DNA of 64,000 nucleotides from Anaeromyces robustus (taxonomy: Eukaryota; Neocallimastigomycota; Neocallimastigomycetes; Neocallimastigales; Neocallimastigaceae), in NCBI GenBank assembly GCA_002104895.1, contig MCFG01000061.1:130001-194000 (forward strand). Reading direction: 5' to 3'. How positions within the stretch are numbered: the stretch's first letter is position 1; each line of letters begins with the position of its first letter. A model generated the notes under the pieces. That model had not been told where the DNA came from, made no database searches, and saw only the letters and a list, made by a program, of their open reading frames with translations. The translations under genes were made by a program, and so were the position numbers. Shown piece after piece: positions 53,400 through 64,000 of the stretch.

Positions 53400-53421
53400 T
53401 ACAAATTGTGTGCTTTAAAAA
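53400..53421 (+). repeat. Variant retroelement 3' tail next to LINE copy D
   Basis: TACAAATTGTGTGCTTTAAA follows the poly(A) of copy D by only 13 bp. It has the same GTGTGCTTT ending as the minus-strand tail at 31867-31900. Confidence 0.5.
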
Positions 53422-53479
53422 GGAAAATATATATATTTATAAAAAAATATTTAAATAAATAAAAATTTTGATGGTAAAA

Positions 53480-54090
53480 ATTGTCTTTTATCTCCAATTT
53501 TATTCCACTTATTGAAAAAATCTTCTTGTATTATTTAAAGAATTAATTACAAAAATTCCCACTATACTTTATTATTCTTCATGGATTAAAGAATTTCGTA
53601 CCTTATAAGAAGAAATTAGAAGGTCTTTCAATTATAAGGCTTTTGAACAAGATGAAAATACAATTTTAAGATACGTTGGTGACTTATTATTAAAGTTTGC
53701 TTTAATTATTGAAAATAAATCACTGAATATTTCTATGTACTTAGAACGAAGATTATGAAGATAATATATATTATTTGATGATTCTCAATGCTTTTCTTGA
53801 TGGGCATTATACATTTGAAAAACTAAATATTGATGTGGAACGAGGACAGTGGCATAAAATACTTATCAAAGATTCGTCAGAGTCTTTTGTTTCGGTTATT
53901 ATGGATCTGTCATATTTTCTTACTGTTATTATGCCAATTGTAAATATATCCTTTAGGATTCTCCTCAATTGATATAATAATAATAATAATAATAAAAGAA
54001 CACTTCGGGAGGCTTCATGGGCGTTGACGTCGAAAAGATAAGGCATGAATTCGAATGGTATTTCATTCGTTGTATGGATGAGGTTAACTT
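53480..54090 (+). other. Unidentified island of non-repetitive sequence, possibly a decayed element
   Basis: About 600 bp with balanced, protein-like composition. Broken frames contain stretches such as LRYVGDLLLKFALIIENKSL (near 53670) and HYTFEKLNIDVERGQWHKIL (within 53775-53972). The end is relatively GC-rich (CTTCGGGAGGCTTCATGGGC, from 54003). YVGDLLL recalls an RT active-site loop and LLSPILFHLL (near 53490) recalls RT motif B, so an old second LINE is possible, but the match is too weak to name. Confidence 0.4.
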
Positions 54091-54623
54091 CTTTTTTTGA
54101 TTATTTAATATTTTTTTTAATTTGAATAATATCTGTTATAAATTTTATTATTTTCTTTTGTATTTTATTAATTTTATTTATTTTACGTTTCATAGTTTCA
54201 TATAATGTATATTCTTTACTTTAAAATAATCTATATTTCACATGTATGTTTAATTTAAATTAATTATTTCAAATGAAGATTAATCCTAATCTAAATATAA
54301 AAATTAAAATTAATTTAATATTAGAAATATCTAATCATAATGATTTCTTTTTTTAAGAACTTTTCATATATTAATATTCTATGTTTTTTTTTTTTTTCTT
54401 TTATATCAATAAAATAAAATATTCATTATTGGTATTTGCTTATATGTCAAAATGACAATATCATTAATACAAATGTTACTTCTTTGTTTTATAATATTGT
54501 ATCACTTAGAGAGGAGTGAAATACTAATAGTTTATTATTTATACTATATGTATTTATCTCCAGTACAAAGTTTCATATATTTAATAATTATATATAAAAT
54601 AAATAAATAAATAAATAAATAGA

Positions 54624-54662
<39 letters not shown>

Positions 54663-54667
54663 ATAGA

Positions 54668-54702
<35 letters not shown>

Positions 54703-54775
54703 ATATATAAATATATAAATATATAAATATATAAATATATATATATAAATAATTAATAATTAAATATTAATGGTC

Positions 54776-54880
<105 letters not shown>

Positions 54881-55027
54881 CATAATAATAATTATCTACT
54901 TTTTTAATATATACTATCCAGTATACCTATATATTAATATAAAGCAATTCTCGAGTAGAAAGCATAAGATGATTTAACGAAATTATTTTTTTGTACAGAT
55001 TAATATTTAGAAGTTTTTTTTTTTACT

Positions 55028-55080
55028 TCTACACCCACTGACGTACAAATTGTGTGCCATAAAAAAAAATCTACACCCAC
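55028..55080 (+). mobile_element. 22-nt LINE micro-insertion with perfect 11-bp target duplication
   Basis: The insert 55039-55069 is TGACGTACAAATTGTGTGCC then AT (the last 22 nt of the LINE) followed by nine A. TCTACACCCAC flanks it at 55028-55038 and 55070-55080. No other LINE sequence is present. Confidence 0.93.
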
Positions 55081-55130
55081 AATTATTAAATATTTATTAA
55101 ATCATTCATTTATTTAGTAATATTTTATAA

Positions 55131-55360
<230 letters not shown>

Positions 55361-55542
55361 CTTAATTAATTAATTAAATAAATATTATTAAATAAAAATA
55401 TATAGAAACAATGATAAAAATATTTTAAGGAGAGAAAAATTTTTTTATGTTTCATATTAATTATTTTACTACAAATAAAGATTTTTTTATTTGTTTTTAT
55501 TTTTTTTTTTAGTTTTATTTAGTTGTTTTAATTTAATGTTGA

Positions 55543-55706
55543 TCCATTTTTAAAGGCTTTTTTTATTATTATCATTTATTTGTATTCCATTTTTTAAGGG
55601 TTTTTTTTATTATCATTTATTTGTGTTCCATTTTTAAAGTCTTTTTTCTATTATCATTTATTTGTGTTTCATTCTTAAAGGCTTTTTTTTTATTATTATT
55701 TATTTA
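55543..55706. repeat. Minisatellite, about four units
   Basis: The unit contains CCATTTTTAAAGGCTTTTTT followed by TTATTATCATTTATTTGTGT. It repeats four times with small differences in T-tract length. Confidence 0.8.
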
Positions 55707-56587
55707 TGTGTAAGAAAAAATGATTAATACTTTAAATAGTAGTTTAATTAAACAACAACAACAACAACAATAATAATTATAAAATAAAAGGAAAAATCAA
55801 ATAATTTAATATTTAATGTTATATTTAATATTGTAATATTGTAAAATATTCTAATATCAATTATTTAAAATATAGATTGTTTTAAAAACTTGTTTAAACA
55901 CTTATAAAGTATTATAAAGTAATATAGCATTTTATATTGTAATAATATTAAAGTTAATATTGCTGTTATAATATAGAATGGTATATAAGTTAAGTATTTA
56001 TAATATAAAACTTACATCTTTTAGCAATACAGTTATATTTACTATCTAATTAATTCTTTTTATATTTAAATTGATGATCATATTTGTCTTTTTTGTTATT
56101 AATATATTTTATTTGTTGATTACTCCGATATAATACCCACATAACTATATATATATGACATTAAAATGGATTATTAACAACATTAAATTGTATTTTTTAG
56201 CTATAGTAATTATTGGTTACCATTTAACATTTACATAATTTAAAGTTATTTTATATGGTTTTTTTTTCCTTTTTTATTTAAAAATTTTTATAAAATACAT
56301 CTTTTTTTTAATTTTATAAATATCTTTTTGTATATAATTATTAAGTAAAAAATAAAGTATATTAAATTCCGAACCTTGTGTAACAATAGAAGTAAATTTT
56401 TTTTTTTAATGAATCTGATACAAAATGCAAAAATAAATAAATGAACAAGGAAAAAGTATATTTATTAATATTTTATTAATTAATTAATATATTGTACTCT
56501 GTACACAATAATATATAATATAATATTAAGAAGTACACACTTTCATATCGTGTCAATTTTTAATATCTATTGAAACATATGTAATAA

Positions 56588-56844
<257 letters not shown>

Positions 56845-57429
56845 CAACTATAAAATAATGGAATAAATAATTTTTTGATAATATATAAAATTGCAAATAT
56901 TATAATATAAACTATTATAGATTACTACAAAATTTTTTAAAATTCCAGTCTTAATTTAATATATATATATATTTTTTTTCTACTTCGTTTTTATTTCTTT
57001 ATTATTTTAATAATAATATCATAGAGTATGGATATATGAATATATTTAAATTTATGATAGAAAAAAAATATATTAAAATAATTCTGTATATATTAATATT
57101 ATGTTACACAGAATATAATATATATATTTTTTAAAATTTTAAATATTATTTTTATCTTTTTTAACCATATGAATAAAACAATAGGAAAAAAGAAAAAGTG
57201 AAAAAATTCTTTCAGGGCTTAACAATCAAATCATTTTATATTAATTTTTTTAATTTTATCTTAAATAAATGGATAAATATTAAATATTTAATAAATTTTA
57301 AATAAATAAATAAATACATAAATAATATATTAAATAAATGAGGATGACAGCTTTTAATTACTGACAATGTGAGAAAAAAATTTTTTTGAGAAAAAATTGT
57401 TTTGAAATAAAACTTTCATTTTTATATAA

Positions 57430-57463
<34 letters not shown>

Positions 57464-57892
57464 GAAACTATTTTTTTTTTATCTATACTTTATAAAAAAT
57501 ATTTATATATATTGATTATATATAAATAGTTTAGAAGTATTAAAATAAAAAATTTTATATTTAAACAGCAAATAATAGTAATAGCAAAAAAAAAAAAAAA
57601 AAAGAAATATAATTATATTAAAAAAGAATAAAGATTAAAAGAAAATTAAAAAAAAAAAATAAAATAAAAATTAATGAAAATAAAAGACAAATAAAAATAA
57701 AAATAAAAACCAAATATAAAAATAACAATAAAATTTATATCAAAATAATAATCAAATAAAATTAAATAAAATCAATTTAAATAATTAAAATATAATAAAT
57801 TAAATAAAATCAATAATATAAGCATTAAAATAGAATTAATATCATTTTTGTAAGTATTTTATTTATAATATTAATTTAATATTAAAATAAAA

Positions 57893-58145
57893 TAATAATA
57901 ATAATTATTATAATAATAATTATTATAATAATAATTATGATAATAATTATAATAATTATGATAATTATAATAATAATTATAATAATAATTATGATAATAA
58001 TTATGATAAATATAATAATAATTATAACAATAATTGTGATAATAATTATGATAAATATAATAATAATTATAACAATAATTGTGATAATAATTATAACAAT
58101 AATTATGATAATAATTATAACAATAATTATGATAATATAATAATA
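57893..58145. repeat. AAT-rich minisatellite
   Basis: Higher-order repeats of AATAATAATTATAACAATAA and GTGATAATAATTATGATAAA, about 50 bp per unit, end 60 bp before the start codon of the phosphatase gene, so they lie in its promoter or 5' leader. Confidence 0.8.
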
Positions 58146-58204
58146 TAATGACCATGTATTGTTCAATTTATATATTATAAAATGTAGAATTAAAAAAAAT
58201 AATA

Positions 58205-61029
58205 ATGAAAAATTTAACCTTTCTTGGATTATCTATTTCTTTATTAATAGAAATTACTAAAGCTTATCAATATCCATCGTAATTAAAATTTATTTATAGA
58301 TATTTTATATAATAATGGTTCAAATATAGTGGATTTATATTCATTTCTTTTTTAAATATATTTAAAATTATAATATTAGATGTCCTGATGAAGAATGGAC
58401 TTATACTGATAAAGATGGAATATGGTATATAATTATTACTTAATATTTATTATTTATATAATAATATGTTAAAATTTGTTAAATTTTAATATTAATATAT
58501 AACTAAAAAATGCAAAAAAAAAAAAAAAATTAGGCATCAAAACAGTGATGGTAGTTGGTGTTTAATTAGTAAGGAACCCCAATGTTTTGCTCAAGTTTTA
58601 GGTATAATAATAAAACTATATATAAAAATTCTGTTAATAGTTTTGTTTAATGTTCTTTTTTTAATTTTTATATAATTTAATATGTATTATATATATTATA
58701 TTATAAAAATAACAAGGATATTCTTGTTGTAAAGAAGCTACAGGACCAATTACAAATTCTAACGGAGATGGTGATTGGTAATTTTATATACCATTATAAT
58801 TAATTTTATTTTTATTAATATAGAATTTACATTTAATTAATTTTATTATTTAAAATACTTAATTTGAAAATATTATTAATATTAATCAAAATATTTTTAA
58901 TTGATATTAATATATGTTTTTTTTTTTTTTTTTTTTTTTATAGGTATGAAGATGAAAATGGTAAATGGTGTGGTTATAGTAGCAGTGTTCCAAAATGGAA
59001 TAATCGTGAAATAGTTGAAGAAACTAAGGAAGAATGGGAAGCTTTTAAAGTAAACTGGGAAAAATCATATAAAAATAATTTTGAACGTATTTCAGTTTTT
59101 GTAGGTGAAGACGATTCTATGCTTAACTTTGGTTGGTATTCTACTACAGATAGTATACCAATTATTCGTTTTAGTTCTAATAAAGATATGTCTGATTATA
59201 AAGATTATGATGGTAAAGTTGAATATGTTAAAGAAATTGAAGGTATTAAATATTATTCTAATAAAGTTACAGTTACAGATATAAAACGTAAATCTACTTA
59301 TTATTATCAAAGAAAATTAAATGATAAATGGGATGAAATAATTCAATTTAATACTTATGATCCTAATAATTTTAATTTTATTTTTGTTGGTGATCCACAA
59401 ATTGGTGGTTCACATGGTCATATTTCAACTGTTAAAAAAAATGGTATAGTTACTATTGCAGAAGCTATTCCAAATGATGCTTTTAATTGGAATGTAACTA
59501 TACAAAGTTCATTTAGTTTTGCAAAACAACCAAGTTTATTTATTTCTGCTGGTGATCAAGCTGATACTGATTTAAAACGTGTTCGTGAAAACGAAACTAA
59601 TAAATATAACAGTAATTGTATTGAATATAATGAACATCGTATATTCCAAGAACAAGAATATTCTGCATTCCTTTATCCAAATTTATTAAAAACTATTCCA
59701 GTAGTTGCTGCTGTAGGTAATCATGATGCTTATACTACTAGTTTTAGAGACCATTTTAATACTCCAAATTCATATCTTACACCAGAAAAGCCAATTTCAG
59801 TTATTACACCAGATAATGGTAAAACTAGTAGTATAATTCCAGGTTATAATTATTTCTTCAAGTATAACAATGTTCTTGTCGTTGTTCTTGAAACTAATTT
59901 TGGTACTGAAAACGATTTTAAAACTGTTATTGAAAATGCCATAAATAAATATCCAAATACAGATTGGCGTATTGCTGTATTCCATCATGATATTTATGGT
60001 AGTGGATATACTCATTCTCAAGATTGGACTATCGCAGATCCAGATTATGGTATACGATCAGTATTAACAAAATTATTAAATGAAAATAATTTTGATCTTG
60101 CTATTAATGGTCATGATCATGTTTATACAGCTTCAAAATTTATTTCTTATGATGAAAATAGTAAAAAGAAATATCATATGGAAGAAATTGAAAGTGGTAA
60201 AGTTTATAAAGAAAGAAAAGGTACTTTATTTATTACTGCTAATTGTTCTACTGGTAGTAAACTTTATGATATTGTTCATCCAGATCCAGAATACGCTCAT
60301 GTATCAAAACAAGATTATAAGGTTACTTTTGGTATTTTAAATTTCTCTAAAAAGAATGGAACCACTACATTAGAAATATCTACTCATGATGTTAAGAATC
60401 ATGATATTACAGATGGTCCATATTATTTTGAAAAAGCTGCTATTCTTGATCCAGAAGAACCAATTGATGAGCCAATTGATGAACCAATTGATGAACCAAT
60501 TGATGAACCAATTGAAGAATGTTGGGCAACAAAATTAGGTTATCCATGTTGTACAGGAAAATATCCTGGTATTAGTTATACTGATAAAGATGGATCATGG
60601 TCTATTGAAAATGGTCAATGGTGTGGTGTTATTATAAAAGAAACACTTGAATGTTGGGCAGAATCTAAAGGTTATCCATGTTGTGATCCAAGTAATACCA
60701 ATGTTATAATGGAAGATATTGATGGTAAATGGGGATTAGAAAACAATCAATGGTGTGGTATAGTTAATAATAATATTTCTACTACTACTATTACTACTAC
60801 TAGAAAAACGACTTCAACCACTACCACTACTACTACTAGAAAAACTACTACTACTACTACTACAACTACTACAACTACTTCTTCAACTCCTGAACCAACT
60901 ATATGTGCTGGAGGATATGGTCAATGTGGTGGTATTAATTATACAGGTCCAACATGTTGTCCATCTGGATATTCATGTAAAAAACATAATGATTATTATT
61001 CACAATGTGAACCAGAAAGATATTATTAA
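58205..61029 (+). CDS. Secreted purple-acid-phosphatase-like enzyme with four dockerin-like modules and a CBM1, five exons
   Basis: Exons 58205-58278, 58380-58424, 58534-58601, 58717-58777 and 58944-61029. The four introns (101, 109, 115 and 166 bp) have GT-AG ends, and the 2334 nt are in frame for 777 aa. Signal peptide about 1-20. Two N-terminal dockerin-like modules follow: a shortened one (26-51) and CFAQVLGYSCC...[11 protein letters not shown] (57-93). Next come an Fn3-like domain (about 130-222) and a metallophosphoesterase core with GDPQ (232), GDQAD (286), GNHD (341), HHD (430) and GHDH (472), the five metal-ligand blocks of the family. The C-terminus has an (EPID)n hinge, dockerins at about 608-644 and 652-689 ([11 protein letters not shown] and [14 protein letters not shown] ends), a Thr-rich linker and a CBM1 (736-772). 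It probably acts on organic phosphate outside the cell while docked to a fungal cellulosome bound to cellulose. The core resembles Firmicutes Fn3-type phosphatases, so bacterial origin is possible. Substrate not deducible. Confidence 0.92.
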
Positions 61030-61756
61030 TAATAAAAAAATTAATTATAATAATATATAATTATTTTTTTTTTTATAATTATTATTAATAAAATCTTTTA
61101 TTTTTTAATAATTATATGTTTTAATAAAGAAATATAAAAAATATTTATTTTTTTAGATAAAAAATAATAATATTTTTATTTTAATATATATATATATATA
61201 TATTATAAAGAATATAAAAAATAACAAATTTAAATAATATTTATCTTTATAGAATTATAAATATATATATATATATACATTATTTATTAATTAGATTATT
61301 AATAAAAAAAAAATAAATTTATTATTATTAATATTAAAATATATATTATTATTAATAAAACTTATAATAAATAATAAGTTTTAATTAATAACATTAATAA
61401 AAAGAATAAATTTATTATTAGTATTAAAATATTTATTATAAAACTTAAAAAAAAAAATAATAAGTTTTAATTAATAACTAACGTCATAATTAATTTAATG
61501 ATTAAAACATAGAATTCAATAAAAATTAAAATAAAATAAGTTAAAATAAAATAAAAAATAAAAAATAAAAAAAAAAAAAAAAAAAATAAAATAAAATAAA
61601 ATAAAAAAAAATAAAATAAGATATAATTAAATATAATAAAAAAATTTAATTATTTATAATTTTAGTTTTTTTAATTGTAAGAATGACATATATATTATTT
61701 TAATTTGAAATAATATATAATATTGTATAGTACTAAATTAATGTTACCACAATTAT
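61030..61756. other. Intergenic A+T-rich region 3' of the phosphatase gene
   Basis: TA repeats, A-rich tracts and AATTAATAA-type repeats. Similar segments recur: TAATAAGTTTTAATTAATAAC occurs near 61368 and 61460, suggesting a small tandem duplication. No gene is seen. Confidence 0.6.
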
Positions 61757-62183
61757 ATCCCCATTCTTATTGCGATCTGCGGCTCTATTGAATGATATCA
61801 TGCCTGTTGTCTGTAAAAGACAACATATATTGTTCAATAAATTTAAAACAAACCTCTCAAGGAACGTCAATGCTGATAACACAGTAGGACAGCCTAGTAG
61901 GGCAAATGCCGATCCTATTTCTGACCCTAGTGGAATAGGATAGATCAATTTTACTTTAATTCTATATTTAGAATTAAGGGCTTGTATGGATTTATTGTTT
62001 TTAAATATTATTATACTAATTTTTTTCCTTCCAGTATTATTTATTATTATCTATAATATATTACTGGTTTTTTTTTATTTTTTTTAGTATCATTTTTTTT
62101 CAGTATGTGTTTTTTATGATTCATGTATTTCAATATTTAAATTCAATAAAAGTGACGTACAAATTGTGTGCCATAAAAAAAAA
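61757..62183 (+). mobile_element. LINE copy E: 5'-truncated 3'-end fragment
   Basis: It starts at ATCCCCATTCTTATTGCGAT (C-terminal coding region), keeps the last 62 or so codons, the stop codon, the whole 3' UTR and the tail GACGTACAAATTGTGTGCCAT plus nine A. It is very close to copies B and D in sequence. No convincing target duplication was found. Confidence 0.88.
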
Positions 62184-62453
62184 TAAAAGAAATATAAGTA
62201 TATTTGGTATTTTTTATTATAAGTATAAATAAGTAAATTACATTAATTTAAATAGATGATACTAAGTTTTTCATATCATAAAAGATTTCTTTAGAGTTTC
62301 ATTCCTTAAAAATATTTATTTATAGGTGATTAATAATATATAATTTATTATAACAAATAATTTTTCTGTATAACAAATTTAAAAAATTCTCCTTCATTGA
62401 TGATAATATATTTTTAATACCATGAGATTTTATAAAGAGATTATTAAAATATA

Positions 62454-62491
<38 letters not shown>

Positions 62492-63202
62492 TTTATCGAT
62501 ACTAAGAATTTTATCGGAATGAAAAGTTTCATTTTATTTTTTAATAACATAAAATAATGTATATATATATATATATTATTATTATTTTTTTTTTTTTTAT
62601 TTTTCATATATTTATATCAATGAGAAATTAATATTAAATATATAAATTTATTATATTACATCCTACTAATTTAACTTTATAATTGATATGATAAAATATT
62701 TTTCATCATATATATTCATTAGAGATAATGTTTTTCTTTTTACATATTGATTAAATTCACCAAAATACACTCTAAAAGACAGGCACAAATTAGTGATTCT
62801 ATGTGTGAATACATTTGTTTCTAGTTCTTTATTAAATTCTTTATAAATATTTATTTATCATTATTAAAAATTTATAAAAGAAATAAAACAATTCTTTATT
62901 ATTTTTGATAATTATCATTTACAATTAATATCTTATTAAATATATATATATATATATATATGAATATTAAATTATAATGGAACAGATAATTTAGTTTGAT
63001 TTTAATATATAATTATTTGAATGAATATAACTTATAGTATATATCGAATATATAATCCAATATTGCATAATATTTTTAACTTTATTATTATAATATAATA
63101 TATATATTATTATTTTATTGACAATATTAAATATATTATTTTAATAAGTATTATATTAAATAAATATACAATAGCTATGACTAATTCAATAAATTATGTG
63201 AT

Positions 63203-63265
<63 letters not shown>

Positions 63266-64000
63266 GAATTATTAAATTTATACTTTAAATATTATTAAAT
63301 ATAATAAAACTATTAATATATTATATAAGAAATATTCACAAAATTTTGATTCTATTGATTATATAACGCCATAATTATTTTTTTAGTCTTTGATTTTATT
63401 TCTAATTTATGTTATTTTGTATATATTAATGTTGTCAAATTTATATTTTGTATTAATTAAAAAATAACAATTTATTAAAAATAAAAAGTTTAATATTTAT
63501 TATACGACCATATGATATAAAATGAATTAAAACCTTAAGATTATAATTTTTATAATATTAATTTTGAGAAAAACAAATATAAACATAATATAAATAATAA
63601 AGTTAATAAATCTTCCTTTTTTTTTTTTTTTAATACTATAATGGAATAAAATATAATCAACAAAATATTTTATTAAATTTAATTTAAAATTAATTTTTAT
63701 TTTTATATTATAATATTATACCAAAATATTTTTAATTATAAAAAAAGTTTTCCTTTTTTTTTTTTAAACAAAATAAACATATATTGTTATATAGGTTTAT
63801 ATGTGTCGTATAATATTTTAGCTTTATATTATTCTCTAATTATTAATATTATAGTATATTAAATAAAATAATGATTACTATTTTTGATGATGATTAAGAT
63901 TTTTGAGGTATTAAAAAAAAAAAGATTTAGTATAAAGTTATAATCTCTTTAATACCTTTTATATAACATTTATTTTTTTATAATTCTCTTTATGATTAAT
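62184..64000. other. Gene-free A+T-rich region to the window edge
   Basis: Only A+T-rich simple sequence, TA arrays (62456-62487 and 62941-62961) and a 55-nt T homopolymer (63207-63261). Nothing coding can be supported; a few slightly more complex stretches (62751-62830) have no open frame. Confidence 0.6.
63207..63261. repeat. 55-nt T homopolymer
   Basis: The longest mononucleotide run in the window. No retroelement sequence adjoins it, so it is not an obvious poly(A) tail. Confidence 0.9.

Overview
The window looks like nuclear DNA of an anaerobic gut fungus (Neocallimastigomycota, the Piromyces/Neocallimastix/Anaeromyces group). Three things point there. Intergenic DNA is almost pure A+T with very long homopolymers and (TTTA)n/(AAT)n arrays. 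Genes carry short GT-AG introns and Asn-, Thr- and Ser-rich low-complexity stretches. One secreted enzyme carries fungal (CBM10-type) dockerins plus a CBM1, a combination typical of fungal cellulosomes. No rRNA, tRNA or CRISPR was recognised.

Host genes, left to right: (1) a partial minus-strand acidic coiled-coil protein running off the left edge (1-1515); (2) a three-exon minus-strand gene for an 828-aa low-complexity protein with recurring x-I-F motifs (12540-16025); (3) a small secreted Cys-rich protein (19064-19492, minus); (4) a three-exon minus-strand gene (25758-27689) that I join from an LRR part and a chitin-binding part through an 11-nt exon; (5) a LURP-one-related gene with one in-frame stop (32355-33128, minus); (6) a probable GPI-anchored cell-surface protein with a DM13-like domain (45559-46284, plus); (7) a five-exon plus-strand gene for a secreted purple-acid-phosphatase-like enzyme with four dockerin-like modules and a CBM1 (58205-61029). 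Genes 3, 4, 6 and 7 are all predicted extracellular or wall proteins and fit a plant-fibre-colonising lifestyle. They are far apart and no shared regulation is visible.

The rest of the unique sequence belongs mainly to one family of APE-endonuclease/reverse-transcriptase LINE. Its 3' end reads ...GACGTACAAATTGTGTGCCAT(A)n and occurs seven times: a 2.26-kb 5'-truncated copy (22079-24341, minus, 12-bp target duplication), a 0.49-kb copy (about 31137-31624, minus), a rearranged copy (47031-48076, plus), the longest copy (about 48077-53387, plus, with an uninterrupted 706-codon RT reading frame), a 0.43-kb copy (61757-62183, plus), and two extraordinarily short insertions (47431-47514 and 55039-55069) made of only the last 22-32 nt plus poly(A), each flanked by perfect 10-11 bp target duplications. 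A related tail ending GTGTGCTTTAAA appears twice more.

The long spaces between genes (especially 1.5-12.5, 33.1-45.5 and 54.1-58.2 kb) hold microsatellites, a few minisatellites, a 105-bp near-perfect palindrome and a diverged segmental duplication (about 30.1-30.5 and 33.9-34.4 kb), but no gene I can support. All splice structures, domain calls and coordinates come from reading the sequence by eye; no search or alignment program was run.
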